Below, piece by piece: positions 10,414 through 19,583 of a DNA stretch of 64,000 nucleotides (its first letter is position 1; every line of letters starts with the position of its first letter). Made by a program: the position numbers and the translations under genes. The notes under the pieces are model-generated. The model saw only the letters and a program-made list of their open reading frames with translations. It ran no database searches and was not told the origin of the DNA. Source of the stretch: CADCTB01 sp964479465 (GTDB lineage Bacteria; Actinomycetota; Acidimicrobiia; Acidimicrobiales; AC-14); the NCBI GenBank assembly GCA_964479465.1, contig CAYZMG010000011.1, forward strand, positions 1 through 64,000, given 5' to 3'.

Positions 10414-11133
10414 ATGTCCGATCCGTTGCCTCCCCTACCGGAGAAGCACCATCGCGACGTCCAGGGCGGCACGGCCCGAGCGGCCGTCTTCGGCGTCAGC
10501 GACGGGTTGGTGTCGAACGTCGCCATCGTCCTGGGCTTCGCCGGCGCCAACACCGGTCCGGGCCTGGTGCGCCTGGCCGGCTTGGCCGGCCTCATCGGCG
10601 GGGCGGTGTCGATGGCCGCCGGCGAGTACGTCTCCATGACCGCCCAGGCCGAGCTGCTGGAGCGGGAGCTGGAGATGGAGCGGCTGGAGCTCCGGCGCCG
10701 CCCCGAGGCAGAGCGGCGGGAGCTGGCCCAGATCTACCGGTCGAGGGGCGTCGACGAGGTCACGGCCGAGCAGCTGGCCACCGCCCTCAGCCGCGACCCC
10801 GAGCTGGCCTTGCAGACCCATGCCCGGGAGGAGCTGGGCATCGACCCCGACAGCCTCGGCCAGCCGGTGCGGGCTGCACTGTCGTCGTTCGTGACCTTCT
10901 CGCTGGGCGCCACGGTCCCGCTGATGCCCTACTTCTTCGCCTCCGGCGCGGCCGCCCTGGTGACCGCCGTCGTCCTGAGCGTGATCGCCGCCCTCGCCGT
11001 CGGGACGGCGCTGGCCAGGTTCACCGGCCGGCCGATCGGCCGCTCCGCCGGGCGCCAGCTCCTGTTCTCGGCAGTGCCGGCCGCCATCACCTACGCCATC
11101 GGCTCGGCGGTCGGGGTGTCGGGGCTCGGCTAG
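10414..11133 (+). CDS. VIT family (VIT1/CCC1-like) metal transporter
   Basis: 239 residues from ATG 10414. The family signature is at the N-terminus: RAAVFGVSDGLVSNVAIVLGFAGAN and AGLIGGAVSMAAGEYVSMTAQAELLERE, helices 1 and 2 with the conserved Asp and Glu that line the metal path. A cytoplasmic metal-binding helical domain (about residues 85-145; ERELEMERLELRRR...RDPELALQTHAREELG) follows, then three C-terminal helices. It probably exports Fe(II) or Mn(II) in exchange for protons; the direction is inferred from the family. The longer upstream frame overlaps rlmN and is not needed. Its TAG stop shares bases with the TAG of convergent mshD. Confidence 0.93.
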   Translation: MSDPLPPLPEKHHRDVQGGTARAAVFGVSDGLVSNVAIVLGFAGANTGPGLVRLAGLAGLIGGAVSMAAGEYVSMTAQAELLERELEMERLELRRRPEAERRELAQIYRSRGVDEVTAEQLATALSRDPELALQTHAREELGIDPDSLGQPVRAALSSFVTFSLGATVPLMPYFFASGAAALVTAVVLSVIAALAVGTALARFTGRPIGRSAGRQLLFSAVPAAITYAIGSAVGVSGLG

Positions 11134-12053
11134 CCGGGAGCGATGTCGCCCACGTACGCCCGGTCGACGTGGTCGATGGTGAACCCCATGTCCTCGTAGA
11201 GCCGGCGGGCGCCGGTGTTGTCGGAGTCGACATAGAGCATCCCCGTCGCCAGGCCTCGCCGGGCCAGGTGGTCGAGACCGACCAGCACCATTGCCCGACC
11301 CAGCCCGAGGCCCTGGAAGCCGGGATCGACGGCGACCACGTAGATCTCACCCAGCGGCGGTTCGTGCCGGGCGTGGACCTTGGTCCAGCAGAAGGCAGCA
11401 AGCTTGCCGTCGCGCTCGTGGAGGAGGAAGCCGGCGGGGTCGAACCAAGGCTGCTCCTCCCGGTTGCGGAGCGTCTCGAGGTCCCAGCCCCCCTGCTCAG
11501 GGTGCCAGTGGAAGGCCCGGTTGTTGACCTCCAGCCAAGTGGCTTCGTCCTGGCCGGGTACGAAGGGCCGTATCTCGAGGGTGGGCCGCTCATCGACGGG
11601 CAGGGGCCGTCGGAGCTGATACAGCTCCCGGCCCCGGTTCAGGCCGATGGTGGCGGCCAGCTCGTCGGAGCCGTCGTTCGGCTTGGGCACCCACATGTGC
11701 ACGTGGCCCCCCCCGGCCTCGGCCACCAGGCCGATGGCGGTGTCGAGCAGCGTTCGGGCGATGCCGAGGTCGGGCCGGCGGTGGTGGGGGTCGACCACGA
11801 ACTCGAGGGCCCACGTGGCCGGATGGGCGTGCGATTCCTCCCGGGTGATCTGGGCGTAGCCTACGGGGTGGTCATGGCCTGCTTCCCACGCCACCAGGCC
11901 GGCGAAGTCGTGGCGGCCGCCGTTCACCAAGTCGAGCCACTGGTGCTCGTCGAGTGGAGGGTGCCCGTCGACCTCCGTCGCTACCTCCAGTAGCTCGGTG
12001 ACCGCCGCGATGTCGGCCCGCCCCATCTGGCGCTTGACCTCGAGTTCGGCCAC
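11130..12053 (-). CDS. mshD: Mycothiol synthase (acetyl-CoA:Cys-GlcN-Ins acetyltransferase)
   Basis: 307 residues. It catalyses the last step of mycothiol synthesis, acetylation of cysteinyl-glucosaminyl-inositol. The protein has two GNAT domains: an N-terminal one (about 1-140) and a C-terminal one (about 150-307) with the acetyl-CoA loop VDPGFQGLGLGRAMVL and MLYVDSDNTGARRLYEDMGF, both characteristic of MshD. I place the start at GTG 12053 (VAELEVKRQ), which gives the usual length; the frame is open further upstream but that would run into nth. It supports an actinobacterial host that uses mycothiol. The nearby maleylpyruvate-isomerase-like protein at about 30 kb belongs to a mycothiol-using family. 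Confidence 0.92.
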   Translation of the reverse strand: MAELEVKRQMGRADIAAVTELLEVATEVDGHPPLDEHQWLDLVNGGRHDFAGLVAWEAGHDHPVGYAQITREESHAHPATWALEFVVDPHHRRPDLGIARTLLDTAIGLVAEAGGGHVHMWVPKPNDGSDELAATIGLNRGRELYQLRRPLPVDERPTLEIRPFVPGQDEATWLEVNNRAFHWHPEQGGWDLETLRNREEQPWFDPAGFLLHERDGKLAAFCWTKVHARHEPPLGEIYVVAVDPGFQGLGLGRAMVLVGLDHLARRGLATGMLYVDSDNTGARRLYEDMGFTIDHVDRAYVGDIAPG

Positions 12054-12090
12054 GAGGCAACCGTACCCGCCACCTCTACAGTCACTCGCC

Positions 12091-12771
12091 ATGGGGATGC
12101 CCCGAACACCGAAGGGCCGGGCCAAGGCCGTCCTGCCGATCCTGGCCGAGCAGTACCCCGGCACGGCCAGGGATCTGTGCGCCCTGGTCCACGACGGTCC
12201 GTTCCAACTCTTGGCGGCGACGATCATGTCTGCTCAGACAACTGACGAGGCCGTGAACTCGGTAACGCCGGCGCTGTTCGCCCGCTACCCGACGCCGGGT
12301 GACCTGGCCGCCGCCGACCCCGCGGAAGTCGAAAAACTGATCCATCCCACCGGTTTCTTTCGGGCCAAGACCAGGAGTCTGCTCGGGATGGCGGCCGCCC
12401 TGGAGGACCGCTTCGGCGGCCGGGTGCCGACGGCGATGGAGGATCTGATCACCATCCCGGGGGTGGGGCGCAAGACTGCGAATGTCGTCCGGAGTGTCGG
12501 CTTCGGCCTACCCGGGCTCCCGGTCGACACCCACGTCGGCCGGCTCTCCCGCCGGCTGGGCCTGACGGTGGAGACCGACCCGGTGAAGGTCGAGGCCGAT
12601 CTCGATGCCATCGTCCCCGCCGGGGAGCGTGGAGCGTTCAGTTTGCGCCTTATTTTGCACGGCCGGCGGGTCTGTCCAGCCCGCAAACCCCGTTGCGGGG
12701 CGTGCGTGCTGGCCTACCTTTGTCCGAAAGTTGGTGTGGTTGAAATGCCCGCCCACTTGGGAACAAAGTGA
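12091..12771 (+). CDS. nth: Endonuclease III
   Basis: 226 residues from ATG 12091. A bifunctional DNA glycosylase/AP lyase of base-excision repair for oxidised pyrimidines. The helix-hairpin-helix LITIPGVGRKTANVV contains the catalytic Lys, VDTHVGRLSRRLG carries the catalytic Asp, and CPARKPRCGACVLAYLC gives the four Cys of the 4Fe-4S cluster with the classical 6-2-5 spacing. MSAQTTDEAVN is the usual minor-groove contact block (SAQ-TD). It is divergent from mshD by 37 bases. A tandem repeat array begins about 110 bases after its stop. Confidence 0.96.
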   Translation: MGMPRTPKGRAKAVLPILAEQYPGTARDLCALVHDGPFQLLAATIMSAQTTDEAVNSVTPALFARYPTPGDLAAADPAEVEKLIHPTGFFRAKTRSLLGMAAALEDRFGGRVPTAMEDLITIPGVGRKTANVVRSVGFGLPGLPVDTHVGRLSRRLGLTVETDPVKVEADLDAIVPAGERGAFSLRLILHGRRVCPARKPRCGACVLAYLCPKVGVVEMPAHLGTK

Positions 12772-12882
12772 TGGAGGTAGTACGTTCTACTGACTGAGGG
12801 ATCAGGTTCCCGCCACCTGGATCCCCCTTGGCGGTACCTGGGTTCCGCCGCCCGGGCCGCCCCCCGATGGCGCCCCTCCGGG

Positions 12883-13045
12883 GCGCCATCGGCGCGCCAC
12901 TGTGCCGATTGGTCGCTCCGCTCCTGGCGGGGCGCCATCGGCGCGCCACTGTGCCGATGGGTCGCTCCGCTCCCGGCGGGGCGCCATCGGCGCGCCACTG
13001 TGCCGATTGGTCGCTCCGCTCCTGGCGGGGCGCCATCGGCGCGCC
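12883..13045 (-). repeat. 49-bp tandem repeat array
   Basis: Units start at 12883, 12932, 12981 and 13030: three complete 49-bp units and a 16-base partial. Each plus-strand unit begins GCGCCATCGGCGCGCCACTG and ends in TCGCTCCGCTCC-GGCGGG. Units differ by single bases (GATTGG versus GATGGG; CTCCTG versus CTCCCG). Since 49 is not a multiple of three, an open frame through it would change at each copy, so it is probably not coding. Each unit has the self-complementary segment GGCGCCATCGGCGCGCC. The array ends exactly at the stop codon of the next minus-strand gene (13045-13047). Confidence 0.9.
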
Positions 13046-13254
13046 TACTTTCGGCTCGCCTTCTCGGTGAGGGTGGCGAGCCGGCGGTGGCCGGCGCGCA
13101 GGGAACGTTCGACGGCGAAAAGGTCCTGGGCGGCCCAGTCGGCCTGGGTATTGACCAGGCTCTCGGCGATGGCGGTGACCCGCCGGGTGAGGTCGTCGAG
13201 CGCAGTGGCCAGCGACGACAGCTCGGGCGTCGGGACGTTGGAAGTGGCGGGCAC
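13045..13254 (-). CDS. Small alpha-helical protein, unknown
   Basis: 69 residues from GTG 13254 (VPATSNVPTPELSSLATALD). The sequence is helical and heptad-like (LATALDDLTRRVTAIAESLV, then DLFAVERSLRAGHRRLATLTEKASRK), suggesting a short two-helix or coiled-coil protein with a basic second helix. No signal peptide, Cys or membrane segment. I do not recognise a named family. It is divergent from hisD, whose start is 55 bases away. The start is uncertain; an upstream frame extends past it but over the hisD leader. Confidence 0.6.
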   Translation of the reverse strand: MPATSNVPTPELSSLATALDDLTRRVTAIAESLVNTQADWAAQDLFAVERSLRAGHRRLATLTEKASRK

Positions 13255-13309
13255 GCACCCCGGTTTATCCCACCGGGGCCACCGTAGCGCTCCCGGTACC
13301 ATCGTGGCC

Positions 13310-14596
13310 ATGCTCAGCCGCCTCGACCTGCGGGGTGCCGGCGGCGACCTCCGTTCCCGCCTGCCCCGCCCCGCCCCCTCCGGGCCCCCGCCCATCGACG
13401 CCGTGCGCGAGATCCTCGCCGAGGTCCGCAAGCGAGGCGACGACGCGGTGCGCGAGTACACCCTGCGCTTCGACCAGGCCGACCTCGACGAGTTGCGGGT
13501 GCCCCAGGAGGCGCTTCAGGCCGCCTTGAAGGCGACCTCGCCGGCCCTGCGCATCGCCCTGGAGGCGGCCCACGGCGCCATCACCGCCTACCACCGCACC
13601 CAGCTCCACGACTCGCCGCCCTCTGTCCGAGACGGCGTCGTCATCCGTGAGCTGCGCCGGCCCGTCGACCGGGCCGGGGTCTACGTCCCCGGCGGCCGGG
13701 CCGGCTACCCGTCGACGGTGCTGATGACCGCCCTGCCTGCCCGCGTGGCCGGCGTGGAGGAGGTTGTCCTCTGCGTCCCGCCCCGCCCCGACGGCACCGT
13801 CGACCCGCCGACGCTGGCGGCCGCCGCTCTGGCCGGCGTGACCGAGGTGTACCGGATCGGCGGCGCCCAGGCCATCGGCGCCATGGCCTACGGCACGGAG
13901 AGCATCCGGCCGGTCGACGTCATCGTCGGACCGGGCAACGTCTATGTGGCCCTGGCTCAGCGGGAGGTGGCGGCCGAGGGTGCCGTCGGCGTCTCGTCGG
14001 CCTTCGCCGGCCCCTCGGAGGTCGTGGTGATCGCCGACGCCTCGACGCCGGTGGAATGGGCCGCCATCGACGTCATCGTCCAGGCCGAGCACGGGCCCGA
14101 CGGCCTGGCCTGGCTCATCACCTGGGACGACAGGGTGGCCGACGCCGTCACCGAGGCCGTCGCCCGGCTGGTGGCCTCCTCGCCCCGGCGGGCCGACATC
14201 ACCTCCACCCTCGCCGCCGGCGGGTACTGCGCGGTGGTCGAGGGCCCGGAGCAGGCAATGGAGGTGGCCAACCTCATCGCCCCCGAGCACCTGGAGCTCA
14301 TGTGCGAGAGGCCCGAGTCGCTGCTGGCGTTGGTCCGCCACGCCGGCGCCGTGTTCCTCGGCCCGTACGCGCCGGCATCGGTGGGCGACTACCTGGCCGG
14401 GCCCAGCCACGTGCTGCCGACCTACGGCTCGGCCCGCTTCGCCGGCGGCCTGCGGGTCGACGACTTCATCCGCCACATCCACGCCATCACCCTCGACGCC
14501 GACGCCCTGGCCGGAGTCGCCCCCAGCGTGGCCGCCATCGCCGATGCGGAGGGGCTGGCCGCCCACGCCGAGTCAGTCCGGATGCGCACAAGGTGA
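13310..14596 (+). CDS. hisD: Histidinol dehydrogenase
   Basis: 428 residues from ATG 13310 (MLSRLDLRGAGG). It oxidises L-histidinol to L-histidine in two NAD-dependent steps using a Zn ion. Signature blocks include GVYVPGGRAGYPSTVLM, IGGAQAIGAMAYGTESI, VDVIVGPGNVYVALA and the metal/active-site region EHGPDGLAW, with APEHLELM and GPSHVLPTYGSARF nearer the C-terminus. It is the first gene of the his-glg-his-trpE run. The next gene, hisC, overlaps its stop by GTGA. hisG and hisE are not in this window. Confidence 0.96.
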   Translation: MLSRLDLRGAGGDLRSRLPRPAPSGPPPIDAVREILAEVRKRGDDAVREYTLRFDQADLDELRVPQEALQAALKATSPALRIALEAAHGAITAYHRTQLHDSPPSVRDGVVIRELRRPVDRAGVYVPGGRAGYPSTVLMTALPARVAGVEEVVLCVPPRPDGTVDPPTLAAAALAGVTEVYRIGGAQAIGAMAYGTESIRPVDVIVGPGNVYVALAQREVAAEGAVGVSSAFAGPSEVVVIADASTPVEWAAIDVIVQAEHGPDGLAWLITWDDRVADAVTEAVARLVASSPRRADITSTLAAGGYCAVVEGPEQAMEVANLIAPEHLELMCERPESLLALVRHAGAVFLGPYAPASVGDYLAGPSHVLPTYGSARFAGGLRVDDFIRHIHAITLDADALAGVAPSVAAIADAEGLAAHAESVRMRTR

Positions 14597-15648
14597 TTGG
14601 CGTTCGCGACGACCTTGTGGCACTGGAGGGCTACCACTCGGCCCAGGTCACCGTCGACGTCCGCCTCAACACCAACGAGTCGCCCTACCCGCCGCCGGAG
14701 GCATGGCGAGAGGCGTTCCTCGAGGAGTTGGCGACCGTCGCCTTCAACCGGTACCCCGACCGCGAGGCCACCGCCCTGCGGACCGCCATCGGTGAGCTCC
14801 ACGGCGTGGGTCCGGAGCAGATCCTGGCCGGGAACGGGTCAAACGAGGTCATCCAGGCCTTGTGCCTGGCTTACGGGGGCGCCGGCCGCACGGTTGCCGT
14901 CTTCGAGCCGACCTACGCCCTCCACTCCCACATCCCGCGCATCACCGGCACCGGCGTGGCGGTGGGGGGCCGGCGCGCCGACTTCACCCTCGACCCCGCC
15001 GAGGTCACCCGGGTGCTGACCGAAGCCAAACCTGCCATCACGTTCCTGTGCTCGCCCAACAACCCCACGGGTGTCATCGACGCCACGGAGGTGGTGGAGG
15101 CCGCCCTCGCCGCCGCGCCGGGCCTGGTAGTCGTCGACGAGGCGTACGGGCAGTTCACGCCCACCTCCGCCCTGCCGCTGGTCGCCGAAGACCGGCCCCT
15201 GGTCGTCACCCGCACCTTCTCCAAGACCTGGTCCATGGCCGCCTGCCGGCTCGGCTACCTGGTGGCGCCGGCGGGCATCGTCGCCGCCGCCGAGCGGGCC
15301 GTCCTGCCCTACCACCTCGACGCCGCCACTCAGATCGCCGGCCGCTTGGCCCTGCGGTTCACGGCCGAGATGGAGGCCCGGGTGGCCGCCCTGGTCGCCG
15401 AGCGCGAGCGCCTGGCCGCCGCCCTGGCCGCCCTGCCGGTCGACACCTGGCCATCGGGGGCCAACTTCCTGCTGTTCCGCCCCCGGGAGCTCGATGGGCG
15501 CACCGTGTGGAAGGGCCTGGTCGAGCGCTCGGTCCTCGTCCGCGACTGCTCGTCGTGGCCCCGCCTCGACGGCTGCCTCCGCGTCACCGTCGGCACGCCC
15601 GCCGAGGACGACGCCTTTTTGTCCGCGCTGAAAGAGGTCCTGTCCTGA
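14593..15648 (+). CDS. hisC: Histidinol-phosphate aminotransferase
   Basis: 351 residues. A PLP enzyme that converts imidazole-acetol phosphate and glutamate to histidinol phosphate and 2-oxoglutarate. It shows LNTNESPYPPP at the N-terminus, AGNGSNEVIQALCLAY (phosphate contact), SPNNPTG, VVVDEAYGQF (the Asp for the pyridine nitrogen) and FSKTWSMAACRLGY with the PLP-binding Lys. The GTG start at 14593 overlaps the hisD stop (GTGA). A much longer open frame upstream is antisense-like read-through of hisD and is not the start. Confidence 0.95.
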   Translation: MIGVRDDLVALEGYHSAQVTVDVRLNTNESPYPPPEAWREAFLEELATVAFNRYPDREATALRTAIGELHGVGPEQILAGNGSNEVIQALCLAYGGAGRTVAVFEPTYALHSHIPRITGTGVAVGGRRADFTLDPAEVTRVLTEAKPAITFLCSPNNPTGVIDATEVVEAALAAAPGLVVVDEAYGQFTPTSALPLVAEDRPLVVTRTFSKTWSMAACRLGYLVAPAGIVAAAERAVLPYHLDAATQIAGRLALRFTAEMEARVAALVAERERLAAALAALPVDTWPSGANFLLFRPRELDGRTVWKGLVERSVLVRDCSSWPRLDGCLRVTVGTPAEDDAFLSALKEVLS

Positions 15649-16229
15649 GAACTGCTACCCGTTCCCGCATCACCAAGGAGACGTCGATCGAGATCCGCCT
15701 CGACCTCGACGGCACCGGCCAGACCAAGGTCAGCACCGGCCTGCCCTTCTTCGACCACATGGTCGACCAGCTGGGCCGCCACGGCGGCTTCGACTTGGAG
15801 CTGACCGCCACGGGCGACCTCCAGGTCGACGCCCACCACACCGTCGAGGATGTCGGGATCGCCCTGGGGGAGTGCCTGCGGGAGGCCCTGGGCGACAAGG
15901 CCGGCGTGCGCCGGTTCGCATCGATGTCGCTCCCTCTGGACGAGGCGCTCGTCGAGGTCGCCCTCGACCTGTCCGGCCGGCCCTACCTCCACTACGAGGT
16001 CGAGCCGGGCGGCGAGGCGCTCGGCACCCCGCCGTTCGACCCCCAGCTGGCCGAGGAGTTCTGGCGGGCCTTCGCCACCTCCGCCCTGATCACCCTGCAC
16101 CTCGACCTGAAGCGGGGCAAGAACTCCCACCACATCCTGGAGGCCTCGTTCAAGGCCGTGGCCCGCGCCCTGCGCGACGCCGTCCGGGTGGAGGGCACCG
16201 GCGTGCCGTCCACGAAGGGCACCCTGTGA
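15645..16229 (+). CDS. hisB: Imidazoleglycerol-phosphate dehydratase, probable CTG start
   Basis: 194 residues. It dehydrates imidazole-glycerol phosphate to imidazole-acetol phosphate with two Mn ions. Metal-binding histidine motifs are FFDHMVDQLGRHGGFDL, DAHHTVEDVGI and KNSHHILEASFK, and RKGKNSHHILE-type ends are typical of monofunctional HisB. No ATG, GTG or TTG exists in frame between the hisC stop region and the conserved ITKETSIEIRLDLDGTG. The best start is CTG at 15645, overlapping the hisC stop (CTGA) and seven bases after an AGAGG ribosome-binding site. Initiation from CTG by translational coupling is an inference from this arrangement. Confidence 0.9.
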   Translation: MRTATRSRITKETSIEIRLDLDGTGQTKVSTGLPFFDHMVDQLGRHGGFDLELTATGDLQVDAHHTVEDVGIALGECLREALGDKAGVRRFASMSLPLDEALVEVALDLSGRPYLHYEVEPGGEALGTPPFDPQLAEEFWRAFATSALITLHLDLKRGKNSHHILEASFKAVARALRDAVRVEGTGVPSTKGTL

Positions 16230-16247
16230 CCGTTCAGCGAACTGGCA

Positions 16248-16277
16248 GCACTGGCGGTCGTATCCGACCGTCACTGC
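16248..16277 (+). other. Hairpin between hisB and hisH
   Basis: In the 67-base gap between hisB and hisH, GCACTGGCGGTCG (16248-16260) can pair with CGACCGTCACTGC (16265-16277) across a TATC loop, with 11 of 13 positions matching. No U-tract follows, so it is not a classical terminator. It could stabilise mRNA or tune hisH expression. It is one of the few real gaps in an otherwise overlapping his run. Confidence 0.55.
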
Positions 16278-16296
16278 AGCCAGAACGGCTGGGCGC

Positions 16297-16899
16297 GTGA
16301 TCGCCGTCCTCGACTACGGGATCGGGAACCTCCGCTCGGCCCAGAAGGCGCTCGAGCACGTCGGTGCCGAGGCGGTCCTGACCGCGGATCCGGCCGTCGT
16401 CGGGGCGGCCGCCGGCGTGGTCCTGCCGGGTGTGGGCCACATCGGCCGCTGCCTGGAGGCGCTCCGCGACTGCGGACTAGAGGAGCCGGCCAGGGAGGCC
16501 ATCGACGCCGGCAAACCCTTCATCGGGATCTGCGTCGGCATGCAGATGCTGTACGACGGCTCCGAGGAGGCCCCGGAGGTGAAGGGCATGGGCGTGCTGG
16601 CGGGCACGGTCCGGCTGCTGCCCGAGGGGGTCAAGCGGCCCCAGATGCAGTGGAACGTCCTCGACCACCGGCCGACGCCGATGCTCGCCGGCCTCCAGGA
16701 CCCGATCTGGATGTACTTCGTCCACTCCTACGCTCCCGAGCCGTCCGACGACGTGGTCGCCACCTGCGACTACGGCGGCCCCGTCGCCGCCGCCGTCGTT
16801 CGGGACAACCTCTGGGCCACCCAGTTCCACCCCGAGAAGTCCGGCGCCGCCGGCCTCCGTTTGTTGGCCAACTTCGTTGCTTCTGTACCCGGCCATTGA
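16297..16899 (+). CDS. hisH: Imidazole glycerol phosphate synthase, glutamine amidotransferase subunit
   Basis: 200 residues from GTG 16297 (VIAVLDYGIGNLRSAQKAL). A class I glutaminase that feeds ammonia to HisF. The nucleophile Cys sits in PFIGICVGMQML, and the catalytic His and Glu in WATQFHPEKSG. YFVHSY and MQWNVLDH are also conserved. The partner hisF lies two genes downstream in the same unit. The C-terminus overlaps the start of hisA by 23 bases. Confidence 0.95.
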   Translation: MIAVLDYGIGNLRSAQKALEHVGAEAVLTADPAVVGAAAGVVLPGVGHIGRCLEALRDCGLEEPAREAIDAGKPFIGICVGMQMLYDGSEEAPEVKGMGVLAGTVRLLPEGVKRPQMQWNVLDHRPTPMLAGLQDPIWMYFVHSYAPEPSDDVVATCDYGGPVAAAVVRDNLWATQFHPEKSGAAGLRLLANFVASVPGH

Positions 16900-17574
16900 C
16901 CTGAGGGGCGGCCGGGTCGTCCGGCTGTACCAGGGTGACTTCGACAAGGAGACGGTCTACGGGACACACCCCGTAGCAATCGCCGAGTCCTACGCCGCCG
17001 CCGGCGCCCGCTGGATCCACGTGGTCGACCTCGACGCCGCCCGCACCGGCACACCCGAGAACCGCCCGGTCATCGCCGCCATCGCCGGCGCAGTGGACAT
17101 CAAGGTCCAGGCCAGCGGTGGTGTGCGGGACCAGGCGTCGGCCGAGGAGCTGCTGGCGTGCGGTGTCGACCGGGTGGTCATAGGCACGGCCGCCGTCGAG
17201 CACCCCGAGCTCGTGATCGAGCTGGCCGGCCACCATCAGGTCGCTGTCGGGATCGATACCCGGGGCCGGGACGTCGCGGTGCGGGGCTGGACGGAGGGTT
17301 CCGGCGTCGACCTCTTCGACCTGCTGGCCCGCTTCGCCGGCACCGGCGTCGCCGCAGTGATCGTCACCGACATCAGCCGGGACAGCACCCTGGAAGGCCC
17401 CGACACCGAGGGCCTGGCCGCCGTCCTCGAGGCCACCGACATCCCGGTCATCGCCTCCGGCGGGGTGGGTTCCCTCGCCGATCTCGAAATGCTGGGCACG
17501 CTGCGGCTCGAAGGTGCCATCGTGGGCAAGGCTCTCTACGAGGGGAACTTCACGGTGGAGGAGGCGATCGCAGC

Positions 17575-17587
<13 letters not shown>
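16877..17587 (+). CDS. hisA: Phosphoribosylformimino-AICAR-phosphate isomerase
   Basis: 236 residues, a (beta-alpha)8 barrel that isomerises ProFAR to PRFAR. The start is TTG 16877 (LLYPAIDLRGGRVVRLYQGD), inside the end of hisH. The two catalytic Asp are in PAIDLRGG and VTDISRDSTLEGPD. Many actinobacteria have the bifunctional PriA in place of HisA and lack trpF. Here the GDFDKETVYG stretch looks like ordinary HisA and a separate trpF exists at 30.8 kb, so I call it HisA; since that TrpF has an altered catalytic residue, some PriA activity cannot be excluded. Confidence 0.92.
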
Positions 17588-18321
<734 letters not shown>

Positions 18322-18347
18322 TCGCGGCGACTTACCATGGGCCCGTG

Positions 18348-19583
18348 ATGGCTGAACCGCGGGTCCTGTCGATCGTGCTCGCCGGCGGCGAGGGCAAGCG
18401 GCTGTTCCCACTCACCGCCGACCGGGCCAAGCCCGCCGTCCCCTTCGCCGGCCACTACCGCCTCATCGACTTCGCCCTGTCGAACCTGGCCAACGCCGGC
18501 TACCTCCGCATGGTGGTGCTCACCCAGTACAAGAGCCACAGCCTGGGCCAGCACCTCTCGCGCACATGGCGGCTGTCGACCCTGCTCGACACCTACGTCA
18601 CCATGGTCCCGGCCCAGATGCGCCACGGGCCGAAGTGGTTCGCCGGCTCCGCCGATGCCATCTTCCAGAACCTCAACCTCATCGGCGACGACCGGCCCGA
18701 CTACATCTGCGTCTTCGGCGCCGACCACATCTACCGCATGGACCCCCGCCAGATGGTGGAGGCCCACATCGACTCCGGTGCCGGCGTGACCGTCGCCGGC
18801 ATCCGGGCCCCTCGCTCCCAGGCATCGGAGTTCGGTGTGATCGACCCCGGCGTCGGCACCAAGATCGAGGCCTTCCTCGAGAAGCCAGAGGACCCGCCGG
18901 GCCTGCCGGACTCGCCCGAGGAGGTCTTCGCCTCCATGGGCAACTACGTCTTCACCGCGAAGACGCTGGTCGAGGCGGTCACCGACGACGCCAAGGACGA
19001 GGAGTCCCGCCACGACATCGGCGGCGACATCATCCCGGCAATGGTGAAGGCCGGCGAGGCCCACGTCTACGACTTCAACTCCAACGAGGTCCCCGGCGCC
19101 ACCGAGCGTGACCGGGCCTACTGGCGCGACGTCGGGACCCTCGACAGCTACTACGACGCCCACCGCGACCTCGTGTCGGTCTATCCGGTGTTCAACCTCT
19201 ACAACCGGAAGTGGCCGATCTACACCTCCGTGCCCCAGCTCCCGCCGGCCAAGTTCGTGCTCGAGGACGGCGGCCGCACCGGTCGGGCCCACAACTCCCT
19301 GGTGAGCACGGGCTGCATCATCTCCGGCGCCGCGGTGCGGAACTCGGTGCTCTCGCCGGGGTGCATCGTGGATTCCCACGCCCTGATCGAGGACTCTGTC
19401 CTCATGCACGACGTGGTGGTCGGCGACGGAGCCATCGTGCGCCGGTCCATCATCGACAAGCACGTGGTGATCCCGCCGGGAGCACGCATCGGCTGTGACC
19501 TGGAGGCCGACCGTCGCCGGTTCACCCTGTCGCCCAACGGGATCACCGTGCTGGGCAAAGGACACGTGATCACCAACCCTTGA
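18348..19583 (+). CDS. glgC: Glucose-1-phosphate adenylyltransferase
   Basis: 411 residues. It makes ADP-glucose from glucose-1-phosphate and ATP for glycogen or maltose-1-phosphate synthesis. The nucleotide-binding N-terminus LAGGEGKRLFPLTADRAKPAVPF, RLIDFALSNLANAGY, the catalytic-Asp region CVFGADHIYRMD and the C-terminal left-handed beta-helix are all present. A GTG (18345) precedes the ATG (18348); I use the ATG, and no clear ribosome-binding site decides between them. The next gene starts inside its stop (TTGA), so the two enzymes are made together. Confidence 0.95.
   Translation: MAEPRVLSIVLAGGEGKRLFPLTADRAKPAVPFAGHYRLIDFALSNLANAGYLRMVVLTQYKSHSLGQHLSRTWRLSTLLDTYVTMVPAQMRHGPKWFAGSADAIFQNLNLIGDDRPDYICVFGADHIYRMDPRQMVEAHIDSGAGVTVAGIRAPRSQASEFGVIDPGVGTKIEAFLEKPEDPPGLPDSPEEVFASMGNYVFTAKTLVEAVTDDAKDEESRHDIGGDIIPAMVKAGEAHVYDFNSNEVPGATERDRAYWRDVGTLDSYYDAHRDLVSVYPVFNLYNRKWPIYTSVPQLPPAKFVLEDGGRTGRAHNSLVSTGCIISGAAVRNSVLSPGCIVDSHALIEDSVLMHDVVVGDGAIVRRSIIDKHVVIPPGARIGCDLEADRRRFTLSPNGITVLGKGHVITNP

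Noticed and set aside
12650..13258. Long minus-strand frame through the 49-bp repeats
   Set aside because: The repeat length shifts the frame at each copy and gives repetitive Arg/Gly/Pro protein; no ribosome-binding site was seen.
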